NCBI GenBank assembly: GCA_934871445.1
Contig: CAKXBD010000002.1
Span: 15,827 to 56,961 of the forward strand
Reading direction: 5' to 3'
Source: an uncultured bacterium
GTDB lineage: Bacteria; Bacillota; Clostridia; Christensenellales; Borkfalkiaceae
DNA length: 41,135 nucleotides
A program made the position numbers and the translations under genes. This document shows, in pieces, positions 7,984 to 15,537 of the stretch. The notes below the pieces were generated by a model. The model was not told the origin of the DNA and did no database searches. It was given only the letters and a program-made list of their open reading frames with translations. Position 1 is the stretch's first letter. Every line of letters starts with the position of its first letter.

Positions 7984-9339
7984 ATGGCAGAAAAATCTCA
8001 AATCCTCTTTTTATGGAAGCAAATTCGGGACAAGGCGGAAGGAGTTATTCCTCCCGTCTCCTTTAACACGTTTATCAAAGACCTCGAACCCGTGGACGTG
8101 GTCAACCGCCGCATTATTCTCAAAGCGCCCACCGACCTCGCCGCCAATACCATCATGAAAAAACACGCGGTGCCCCTTCGGGAAGCAATCGCAAAGAGCG
8201 ACCTCGGCATTTCGGATTTCCGACTCGTCGTGGACGGGAGCGACACCTATACCGAAGAGGAGGACGAGGGGCTCGGGGACGACTTCAAGCCGGTGCCCGT
8301 GAATAAGAATTTCACGTTCGATTCCTTTGTCGTCGGCTCGTCGAATAAATTCGTATACGCCGCCGCGAAATCGGTCGCGGAACACCCCGGTGAGAGCTTT
8401 AATCCCCTCTTTATCTACGGGGAATCGGGGCTCGGAAAGACCCACCTCGTGCAGGCAATCGCCAATTATATCGCACAGAAATCCCCTGAAAATCGCGTTT
8501 TGTATACGACCTGCGAAAACTTCCTCAACGAGTTCATCGATTCGATGATTTCGGGAAAAATTTCCTCGCGCGACAAGGGCGCGAGATTCCGCCTGCACTA
8601 CCGCAACGTCGATATTCTCATGATAGACGATATTCAATTCCTCGCGAAAAAACCGGGCGTGCAGGAGGAATTTTTCCACACCTTCAACGAACTTTCCTCC
8701 CAAAATAAGCAAATCGTCCTTACGTCCGACCGACCGCCCAAGGAAATCGCCACGTTAGAGGAAAGGCTTCGCACCCGCTTCGAGGGCGGGCTTATCGCGG
8801 ATATTCAGCCGCCCGACCTCGAAACGAAAATCGCCATTTTGAAGCGCAAGGCATTGGAGCGCAAATGCCCTATGCCCGACGACGTGCTCGAATTTTTGGC
8901 GAACGATTCCGGCCACGACGTCCGAACGCTGGAAGGCAGGCTCACCAAGGTATTATTCGCGAGCAAACTGCACGAAGAGCCCATTTCTTTGGAACTCGCC
9001 AAGCTCGCGCTGTCCGAATCGGTGAGTGAAAGCGGTACGAGCTCGGAAGAAATCACGCCCGACGTCATTATTTCCAGTGTGTGCGGATATTATAAATATA
9101 AACGTGAAGATATTTTGGGCAAAGGGAAAAAAGCCGACCTCGTCAAGGCGCGCCAAATCTGCGCCTATCTCATGTGCGAAATGCTCTCCCTGCCCCTCAT
9201 CTCCATCGGCAACGTCATGGGCGGCCGCGACCATACCACGATTATGTATTCGCGGGATAAGATAGAGGAGCTCATTCGGCTGAACGAAAAAATCGCCAAA
9301 GAAGTGGACGACATCAAAAACATCGTCCTGAAACAATAA
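7984..9339 (+). CDS. dnaA: Chromosomal replication initiator DnaA
   Basis: DnaA binds DnaA boxes at oriC, melts the origin and recruits the helicase. The 451-residue protein has N-terminal domain I (about 1-80), an acidic linker (about 85-105), AAA+ Walker A GESGLGKT at 146-153, and Walker B DILMIDDIQF at 210-219. The C-terminal DNA-binding domain has the signature GGRDHTTIMYSRD near 415. The ATG follows GGGAGG. The gene is two bases ahead of mnmG. dnaN and rpmH, the usual neighbours, are absent. Confidence 0.98.
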   Translation: MAEKSQILFLWKQIRDKAEGVIPPVSFNTFIKDLEPVDVVNRRIILKAPTDLAANTIMKKHAVPLREAIAKSDLGISDFRLVVDGSDTYTEEEDEGLGDDFKPVPVNKNFTFDSFVVGSSNKFVYAAAKSVAEHPGESFNPLFIYGESGLGKTHLVQAIANYIAQKSPENRVLYTTCENFLNEFIDSMISGKISSRDKGARFRLHYRNVDILMIDDIQFLAKKPGVQEEFFHTFNELSSQNKQIVLTSDRPPKEIATLEERLRTRFEGGLIADIQPPDLETKIAILKRKALERKCPMPDDVLEFLANDSGHDVRTLEGRLTKVLFASKLHEEPISLELAKLALSESVSESGTSSEEITPDVIISSVCGYYKYKREDILGKGKKADLVKARQICAYLMCEMLSLPLISIGNVMGGRDHTTIMYSRDKIEELIRLNEKIAKEVDDIKNIVLKQ

Positions 9340-9341
9340 TT

Positions 9342-11207
9342 ATGGAAGAATTTATCGAATATACGGCGGACGCCGTCGTCGTCGGGGCGGGGCACGCGGG
9401 CTGTGAAGCGGCTCTCGCTTTGGCGCGGACGGGAATGAATACGGTCATGCTGACGCTCAATCTCGACAGTATCGGCTTCATGCCGTGCAATCCCTCCATC
9501 GGCGGCACAGCGAAGGGGCACCTCGTGCGCGAAATCGACGCTTTGGGCGGAGAAATGGGCAGAAACGCCGACAAGACCGCCCTGCAAATCCGCATGCTCA
9601 ACGTCGGCAAGGGCGCCGCGGTGCAGAGCCTCCGCGCTCAATCGGACAAAAACGCCTATCATCGGGAGATGAAAAAAACCTTGGAGCACACAAAAAATCT
9701 CCGTATCCTGCAAGGCGAAGCGGCGGAAATCCTCGTCGAAAACGGAGCCTGCAAGGGCGTAAAGACGACCTACGGCGGAATAATCCTCTGCCGCGCCGTC
9801 GTGCTCTGTACGGGGGTTTATCTCAATGCGGAGACGATTACGGGCGGCGAAATCAAAAAATCCGGTCCCAACGGTTTTGCCGCCGCCACTGCGCTCACGA
9901 AAAATCTCGTCGAACTAGGTTTTTCCGTCCGCCGTTTCAAGACGGGCACGCCCGCGCGGCTGGACGGCCGCACCGTCGATTATTCCGCATGCGAAATTCA
10001 GGAGGGCGACGAGGAAATTTATCCCTTTTCCTTTCTCTCCTCCCGCCCGCCGAAAAATAAACTCCCCTGCTATCTCACGTACACCAATCAAAGGACGCAC
10101 GAAATCATTCTCGAAAATCTCGACCGTTCCCCGCTCTATAACGGAACCATTCAATCGACGGGGCCGAGATACTGTCCTTCCATAGAGACAAAGGTCGTTC
10201 GCTTCAAGGACAAGGAGCGGCACCAAATATTTTTGGAGCCCGAAGGCGCTGACACTTCGGAAGTATACGTGCAGGGCATGTCCACGTCCATGCCTCACGA
10301 CGTGCAGAGAAAAATGTATGCCACGATTGCGGGCTTGGAGCATGCGGACATCGTGCGCTACGGCTACGCCATCGAATACGACTGCATCGATACGCTGGAC
10401 GTCCTTCCCACGCTCGAATTCAAAAAGGTACAGGGTATTTATACGGCGGGGCAAATCAACGGCACTTCGGGCTATGAAGAAGCCGCCGCGCAGGGGCTCA
10501 TGGCGGGGCTGAACGCCTCTTTGAAGCTCCGCGGACTTCCGCCGTTCGTATTGAGGCGGGACGAAGCCTATATCGGCGTCCTTATCGACGACCTCGTCAC
10601 TAAGGGCACGGACGAGCCCTACCGCATGATGACGTCCCGCGCGGAGCATCGGATTTGTCTGAGGCAGGACAACGCCGATTTCCGACTGACGGAAAAGGGC
10701 TATGCCTGCGGCTTGGCGGATAAAAAACGCCTGAACGTCTTTCTCCGCCGCAAGAAGAAATACGAACGCCTCCTCAAAGCGTTTGAGGAACGCGTACCGC
10801 AAAAGGAAGCGGCCGTATTCGTGGAAAAATACGGCTACGACGCGCCGCACGGCAGTCTGTCGTATGCGGATATGCTCCGCAGGGCAATCCCCCTAAAAGA
10901 GATCCGCGCATATTTCGGAGTATTTCAGGACTATCCGAAGGATATCCTCGAAACGGCGGAAATCTCCGTCCGCTACGAGGGTTACTTAAAGCAGGGACTC
11001 GAACAGATAGAGCGCGCCAAGCGCTTGGAGGACAGGCTTCTTCCGTCCGACATCGATTATTCGGAAATCGGCGGGCTCCGATTGGAAGCGCGTGAGAAGC
11101 TCAACCGCGTCCGCCCGCTCAATTTAGGGCAGGCCGGAAGAATTTCGGGCGTCAATCCCGCCGACGTGTCCGTGCTTATGGTGTATCTCGCGACGAGAAA
11201 TAAATAA
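9342..11207 (+). CDS. mnmG: tRNA uridine-5-carboxymethylaminomethyl synthesis enzyme MnmG (GidA)
   Basis: With MnmE this FAD enzyme installs the carboxymethylaminomethyl (or aminomethyl) group at wobble U34 of certain tRNAs. The 621-residue protein has the FAD dinucleotide motif VVGAGHAGCEAALALAR near residues 13-29. It also has the family signatures MPCNPSIGGTAKGHLVREID and GQINGTSGYEEAAAQGL, and an intact C-terminal MnmE-binding helical domain. The start lies two bases after the dnaA stop, indicating one transcript. mnmE, rsmG and parAB, often adjacent, are not in the window. Confidence 0.97.
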   Translation: MEEFIEYTADAVVVGAGHAGCEAALALARTGMNTVMLTLNLDSIGFMPCNPSIGGTAKGHLVREIDALGGEMGRNADKTALQIRMLNVGKGAAVQSLRAQSDKNAYHREMKKTLEHTKNLRILQGEAAEILVENGACKGVKTTYGGIILCRAVVLCTGVYLNAETITGGEIKKSGPNGFAAATALTKNLVELGFSVRRFKTGTPARLDGRTVDYSACEIQEGDEEIYPFSFLSSRPPKNKLPCYLTYTNQRTHEIILENLDRSPLYNGTIQSTGPRYCPSIETKVVRFKDKERHQIFLEPEGADTSEVYVQGMSTSMPHDVQRKMYATIAGLEHADIVRYGYAIEYDCIDTLDVLPTLEFKKVQGIYTAGQINGTSGYEEAAAQGLMAGLNASLKLRGLPPFVLRRDEAYIGVLIDDLVTKGTDEPYRMMTSRAEHRICLRQDNADFRLTEKGYACGLADKKRLNVFLRRKKKYERLLKAFEERVPQKEAAVFVEKYGYDAPHGSLSYADMLRRAIPLKEIRAYFGVFQDYPKDILETAEISVRYEGYLKQGLEQIERAKRLEDRLLPSDIDYSEIGGLRLEAREKLNRVRPLNLGQAGRISGVNPADVSVLMVYLATRNK

Positions 11208-11231
11208 CAAACCGTCACATCTTAATTGAAA

Positions 11232-11321
11232 TACCGTATATCGATTAAACTGCCTGCCGTTCTTCCGCGTTTTTCCGACGATAAACGCCGACAAACAGCG
11301 CTCGGCGGAATATATACGGTA
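11232..11321. repeat. 10-bp inverted repeat flanking the mnmG/kinase gap
   Basis: TACCGTATAT at 11232-11241 is matched by ATATACGGTA at 11312-11321 with about 70 bases between. The enclosed bases contain no gene. I see no transposase or target duplication, so its meaning is open; it could be a regulatory structure ahead of the kinase-like gene. Confidence 0.45.
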
Positions 11322-11339
11322 ATAATACAATAAACTGAA

Positions 11340-11834
11340 ATGAAAAAAATAATTATCATCGGTTGTCCGGGAAGCGGGAAAAGTACGTTTGCCCGCAAAT
11401 TGTCGGAGATTACAAACATACCGCTTTATCACCTCGACATGATATGGCACAAGCCCGACAAAACGACTTTGACGAAAGAAGAATTTGATGAACGGCTGAG
11501 GGAGCTACTGCAAAAAAGCGAGTGGATTATCGACGGAGACTACCAAAGGACGCTTGAACTCCGCATCAAAGAATGTGATACGATTTTTTTGCTGGATATT
11601 CCGCTGCAAACTTGTCTGGAAGGCGTAAGAGCCCGCATCGGCAAAAAAAGGAGCGATTTGCCTTGGCTGGAAACGGAATTGGACGAGGACTTTGAAAAAT
11701 GGATTTACGGCTATCCCGATAAATCGCTTCCGAAAATCTATGAACTATTAAAAAAGTATGCGGACGATAAGCGGATTTATATTTTTAAGTCGCGGAGTGA
11801 AATCGACAGTTACTTAAAATCCTTAGCAAATTGA
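11340..11834 (+). CDS. P-loop kinase of the adenylate kinase/FlaR-like group
   Basis: This 164-residue protein has Walker A GCPGSGKST at residues 8-16. It continues with NIPLYHLDMIWHKPD, WIIDGDYQRTLELRI and DTIFLLDIPLQTCL, the layout of small proteins annotated as topology modulation or FlaR-like nucleotide kinases. The real substrate of this group is uncertain. The gene is more AT-rich than its neighbours and has no clear ribosome site, just A/T-rich bases before the ATG. With a strong terminator directly after it, it looks like a single-gene accessory insertion. Confidence 0.82.
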   Translation: MKKIIIIGCPGSGKSTFARKLSEITNIPLYHLDMIWHKPDKTTLTKEEFDERLRELLQKSEWIIDGDYQRTLELRIKECDTIFLLDIPLQTCLEGVRARIGKKRSDLPWLETELDEDFEKWIYGYPDKSLPKIYELLKKYADDKRIYIFKSRSEIDSYLKSLAN

Positions 11835-11845
11835 ATCGGCATTTA

Positions 11846-11892
11846 TGAAAGACGGCGCGGAGATTTTATCTCCGCGCCGTCTTTCTCTTTTT
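11846..11892. terminator. Strong bidirectional terminator
   Basis: A perfect 16-bp stem (11848-11863 with 11869-11884, core GACGGCGCGGAGA) closes a five-base loop and is followed by CTCTTTTTATTT. It separates the convergent kinase-like and membrane glycosyltransferase genes. Confidence 0.92.
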
Positions 11893-11950
11893 ATTTCCAA
11901 GTAATTTTCTCGTCAAACGTAAGAAACGAGACCTTTCCATGAAGAAACTC

Positions 11951-13450
11951 TTATATTTTCTCGTATAATACATACACTACTTCATTTTCCCGAAATTTAG
12001 CCGATTCCCGTGCCACTTCCCTGTATTTATCGCTTTGGAGTTCGCTTTCATTCAAATACCACACTTTCATGACAACAAAATCGGGGATTCCCTCGTCTAT
12101 ATATCGTTCCGTCTCTTCGTACATTTCATCGAGCGGAATATTCAACTGACAAAAATACTTGAATTCGGGAAGAATATCTGCCGCGAGATAAAAGCCTCCG
12201 TCAAGGAAACCGTAATTGAGCAGAGTGGCATTTTCCTTCTCGTTGATAATTTCCGCAAACTTATACTGAACGGTATCTTCTTTTTTCTTGAAAATATAGT
12301 TGACGTTTCCGTTAATGCAAAAGAACACGAGACAAAAGCCCAACGAAACGACGGGGACGAGAATTTTGCACAGTTTCTTTTTCAAAAACTTATAATCCCC
12401 GCAAAGCAGTCCCACATATCCGAACACGGCGAAAATATAGAGCGGGAGTCCGTAATAGCGATAGCCTCGACCGCCGATAAAAAATAATATCGTGGCCAGT
12501 ATGGGCACGATAAGAAGAAAAGCCTTTTCTTCTTTGCCCGCGAACGAATTTTTCCTCGCAAACAACACGATTCCGAGAAGGACGAACGCATTATATTGGA
12601 TATTCGAGCCCAACGTTCCGAGGATATTCAATAAAGGCATAAAGAGCCGATAAAAAATATTACCTTTATCTTGATATAAAAAGATATTATCGTACAGATA
12701 AACTTTCAACCAGTCTTTCACGGCTCCGTTTACGGAGAAATAAATCAAGCAGGGCAGGGTTGCAATGACAACCCCGATCAGAATAAATACGACGCTTTTC
12801 CAAATATCGGAAAATTGTTTTCTTTGCGCGGTACGGAAAAGGAAAAACACATACCAGGCTATAAAAAAACCTATGATAGTGAATTTGCTCCAAAATATAA
12901 TTCCCGCGACAATCCCGATGTAGAGATAATCTCCAATAGAATATCCTTTCCCGTTTTCTTCTCTCATATGCTTAACGGAAATATATACGACGCCGAGAAG
13001 CAAGGGCGAACAGAACTCCTCCACGCTGTCGCCCGTGGACATGGCGAAAGAAAAATATACGGAAAGCGCGATGAGCACACAGACGGGAGCCACCCGCTTA
13101 AAATCGGTAATACCGTATAATTTCAAAATTTTGGAGATAAACAGCAGAGACGTAAAGCAGGCCGCCACCTCCATGAGCCATACTCCGAAAAATCCGTCGG
13201 AATCGATGAGATAGCAAAGGGCATGCAAAAAATAGACATACGGTCCTTTCTGCTCGTAAATATCCCGATAAGGAACAATTCCGTTCGCCAAGGCTTTTCC
13301 GACCGTATAAAAGCAGTTCGGATCCGTCCATTCGTTTAACGGATATAAAGGCGAGCTCTCTACGCCAAATAGGAGTATGACGAAAGAAATCAACAGTAAA
13401 AAGCCTGTCAATAAACTATTTTTCAACAATTTCTTCTGTAAATCGGTCAT
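11951..13450 (-). CDS. Multi-pass membrane protein, GT-C glycosyltransferase-like
   Basis: This is a 499-residue protein with about ten predicted membrane helices and a soluble C-terminal part of about 110 residues. The first extracytoplasmic loop carries NEWTDPNCFYTVGKALANG followed by PYRDIYEQKGP. That acidic pattern is seen in GT-C enzymes of the PMT/GT39 and related groups that use lipid-linked sugars. It follows a DPM1-like GT2 that could make such a polyprenyl-phosphate sugar donor. I chose ATG 13450 with AGAGAGG upstream; a TTG at 13483 is less likely. Acceptor and sugar are unknown. Confidence 0.75.
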   Translation of the reverse strand: MTDLQKKLLKNSLLTGFLLLISFVILLFGVESSPLYPLNEWTDPNCFYTVGKALANGIVPYRDIYEQKGPYVYFLHALCYLIDSDGFFGVWLMEVAACFTSLLFISKILKLYGITDFKRVAPVCVLIALSVYFSFAMSTGDSVEEFCSPLLLGVVYISVKHMREENGKGYSIGDYLYIGIVAGIIFWSKFTIIGFFIAWYVFFLFRTAQRKQFSDIWKSVVFILIGVVIATLPCLIYFSVNGAVKDWLKVYLYDNIFLYQDKGNIFYRLFMPLLNILGTLGSNIQYNAFVLLGIVLFARKNSFAGKEEKAFLLIVPILATILFFIGGRGYRYYGLPLYIFAVFGYVGLLCGDYKFLKKKLCKILVPVVSLGFCLVFFCINGNVNYIFKKKEDTVQYKFAEIINEKENATLLNYGFLDGGFYLAADILPEFKYFCQLNIPLDEMYEETERYIDEGIPDFVVMKVWYLNESELQSDKYREVARESAKFRENEVVYVLYEKI

Positions 13451-13480
13451 GAAAACCTCTCTGAAAGAAAAATATTCCCG

Positions 13481-13511
13481 CAAAAAGGCCGTCCGCGCAC
13501 CCGCAGACGGC
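13481..13511 (-). terminator. Hairpin between the GT2 and membrane glycosyltransferase genes
   Basis: On the minus strand GCCGTCTGCG pairs with CGCGGACGGC (one mismatch, loop GGTG), followed by CTTTTT. It lies between two same-strand genes and may reduce expression of the downstream membrane protein relative to the GT2. Confidence 0.75.
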
Positions 13512-13533
13512 GGTTAGACAGGTTTTTGAGAAA

Positions 13534-14460
13534 TTACAGATTGATTTTTTCGGCGACGATATATTTCGGCCTGTTCTGCACTTCCCTGTAAATCATGGCA
13601 AGATAGAGATTGGAGAGTCCCTGACAGGTCAATACCGCTCCGCAGATCAATCCCAAGGCGGGAAACAGCCACGCCGTCAGTCCGCCGAAATAGATTCCGC
13701 AGCAAGAGAGTACGATAAAGACGATAAAGCAGGCAAGACTCAAAACGCCGCTCAAAATCCCGAGTTTCAAAGGCAGAGTGAGCGGATAATCGGAATTGGG
13801 AAAGACGCCGCTTTCCGCGAGCTTCACCATTTTTTTCAAAGTATAGTGCGTTTCGCCGGCAATTCTTTCGGGGCGTTCAAATTCGATAATCGTCTGTTTG
13901 AATCCTACCCAGGATACCTGCGCGCGGAGTAGTCTGTCATGCTCTCCCAAAGAAAGAATAGCGTCCACGGCCTTTCTGTCGTATAACTTGAAATCCCCCA
14001 CATCTGCCGGCATATCGAGAGCCGTTATTTTTTTCATAAACCGATAAAACACAGCCGCCGTGGCGCGCTTAAAGACAGTTTCCCCCGCGCGGCGGCTTCG
14101 CCTCCCGTGTACAATATCGAAGCCCTCTTTCCATTTTTCTATCATTCTCAAAGCGATTTCCGGAGGGTCCTGTAAATCCGCGTCCATGGCGATGACAGCC
14201 TTCCCCTTTGCCTCGGCGAATCCGCAAAGGAGCGCCGCTTGCTGTCCGAAATTACGGGAAAAACAGCAGACCTTAACGCGCTTGTCCCGCGCGGCGAGTT
14301 CGGTTAAAATCTCTTTCGTTTTATCCCTGCTGCCGTCGTTTATGAAAATCATTTCGAAATCTTCGTTCAGCGATTCCATGACGGGCACTACCGCCTCATA
14401 AAACAACGGCAATGCTTTTTCTTCGTTATACGCCGGAACCACCAGCGAATATTTGGGCAT
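13534..14460 (-). CDS. Glycosyltransferase family 2, polyprenyl-phosphate sugar synthase (DPM1/GtrB-like)
   Basis: This is a 308-residue enzyme with the GT2 fold: VVPAYNEE near residue 8, INDGSRDKT near 40, and DXD-type motif DADLQDPP at 93-100. Two C-terminal membrane helices follow (about 230-252 and 258-285). This layout matches bacterial DPM1-like/GtrB enzymes that transfer a sugar from a nucleotide donor to undecaprenyl phosphate. The downstream membrane protein could then use that donor. The sugar cannot be inferred. It has a full-consensus promoter and GGGAGG ribosome site. Confidence 0.92.
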   Translation of the reverse strand: MPKYSLVVPAYNEEKALPLFYEAVVPVMESLNEDFEMIFINDGSRDKTKEILTELAARDKRVKVCCFSRNFGQQAALLCGFAEAKGKAVIAMDADLQDPPEIALRMIEKWKEGFDIVHGRRSRRAGETVFKRATAAVFYRFMKKITALDMPADVGDFKLYDRKAVDAILSLGEHDRLLRAQVSWVGFKQTIIEFERPERIAGETHYTLKKMVKLAESGVFPNSDYPLTLPLKLGILSGVLSLACFIVFIVLSCCGIYFGGLTAWLFPALGLICGAVLTCQGLSNLYLAMIYREVQNRPKYIVAEKINL

Positions 14461-14489
14461 ATTTTCTCCCTCCCGATTTTCTGTCTTTT

Positions 14490-14518
14490 ATTATACTATA
14501 TTTTATAGGGCTTGTCAA
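14490..14518 (-). promoter_or_regulatory. Consensus promoter of the GT2 gene
   Basis: On the minus strand TTGACA (14518-14513) and TATAAT (14495-14490) are 17 bases apart, a full sigma-A match. Confidence 0.92.
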
Positions 14519-14538
14519 TCCTAATTTCGGAAAGGGGA

Positions 14539-14567
14539 TTGATTTTTTCATCGGATTATGATACAAT
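14539..14567 (+). promoter_or_regulatory. Promoter of the Cys-tail membrane protein
   Basis: TTGATT (14539-14544) and TACAAT (14562-14567) are 17 bases apart, and AAGGAGG precedes the ATG at 14591. The gene is therefore probably expressed alone. Confidence 0.85.
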
Positions 14568-14590
14568 GAGTAATAGATAAGGAGGATTGT

Positions 14591-15328
14591 ATGCAAAGTA
14601 AAAAAATGTGGCAGGCGCTTTTTATTATTCTTCTCTTTCTTCTCATCTCAGCCGTCCTCGCTTGGGGTTGCCTCTATTTATTCTCCAAAGCGAAATGGCA
14701 GATATTCTTCGGTATCGGAGCAGGGCTCATGTTGCTTTCTGTCATTCCCCTCTTCCTTTATGAAAAAATCCCAAAATCGCCCGCCATTTCCCTTTGCGTC
14801 AATTCGATTTCCTGCGGACTTTTCATCGCTTCTCTTTTTATCGGGAAACACCTCTCTCTTTCTCTCAAAATCACATTCTGTTCAGTACTCGCTTCGGGAG
14901 GCAGCTTTTTTATATTCATGCTCCTTTTAAGTGTTCCCCGCCTTCGCAGCAGCCGCGTTTACATAGTTCTCGTCTGGATTCTTTGGGCTGCGGCGCTCCT
15001 GACCGCGGGCGGAATACTTTGGAGCAACAAGGGCGCCTCCTCCTATGCCCTTTTCACACTCTTATCCGTGGCGGTGGTCTTATTCGCCCTCGGCTCGGTT
15101 TTTCATTCGGACGGTCTCGACGAGCTCCTCATCTCTCTTGCCATTCCCTCCGCGCTCGCCGCGGGAATTATCGCCGTTATCGTGCTGCTCGTCCTTTTGC
15201 AGGCGGACGACTGCGGCTGTGATTGCGATTGCTGCGACGGCGGATGTTGCGACTGTACGCCGGATTACGGAGGTGGAAAACGCAAGAAAATAAAAATGAG
15301 CGACCTTTCCGCTCCGCCTTCCGCATAG
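14591..15328 (+). CDS. Unrecognised seven-helix membrane protein with Cys-rich tail
   Basis: I do not recognise this 245-residue protein. About seven hydrophobic helices are visible (roughly 7-29, 38-57, 68-84, 93-114, 122-144, 152-170, 178-203). Right after the last helix comes CGCDCDCCDGGCCDC at 208-222: eight Cys and four Asp in fifteen residues. A Gly/Lys-rich and basic end then follows (GGGKRKKIK). By the positive-inside rule the basic end places the tail in the cytoplasm (inference). The tail resembles metal-binding or lipidation segments but matches no named motif. The AAGGAGG site and clean promoter argue it is a real gene. A bidirectional terminator isolates it from pnp. Confidence 0.82.
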   Translation: MQSKKMWQALFIILLFLLISAVLAWGCLYLFSKAKWQIFFGIGAGLMLLSVIPLFLYEKIPKSPAISLCVNSISCGLFIASLFIGKHLSLSLKITFCSVLASGGSFFIFMLLLSVPRLRSSRVYIVLVWILWAAALLTAGGILWSNKGASSYALFTLLSVAVVLFALGSVFHSDGLDELLISLAIPSALAAGIIAVIVLLVLLQADDCGCDCDCCDGGCCDCTPDYGGGKRKKIKMSDLSAPPSA

Positions 15329-15380
15329 CAAATATAGCAGATTTTCCCGCGGCAGGGAAATCCCCGTAACAAGTAATGTT

Positions 15381-15496
15381 TCCGCTGTAAAGTTTTCTCC
15401 GTTATATAAAACTTTTCCCGCTATAAAGAATTTCCCCTATTATAAAAAGGTTTGTTTCTCCGTCATAAAAGATTGTCTCCGTTTTTAAAAACGAAA
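15381..15496. repeat. Degenerate ~20-bp tandem repeats downstream of the Cys-tail gene
   Basis: About six imperfect units follow each other, each of the form TCCGYTATAAARNTTTTC, with spacing of about 17-24 bases. Units begin near 15381, 15398, 15417, 15435, 15459 and 15479. No open frame is kept across them. The block lies in the 205-base gap between the membrane protein and the pnp terminator. Confidence 0.6.
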
Positions 15497-15537
15497 ACGC
15501 CCGCCCGATACGCTGTATCGGGCGGGCGCCTTTTTAA
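15494..15537. terminator. Bidirectional terminator at the end of pnp
   Basis: GCCCGCCCGATAC pairs with GTATCGGGCGGGC (15499-15528), followed by CCTTTTT on plus and, on minus, by TTTTCGTTTTT. It ends pnp and the convergent membrane protein gene. Confidence 0.92.
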
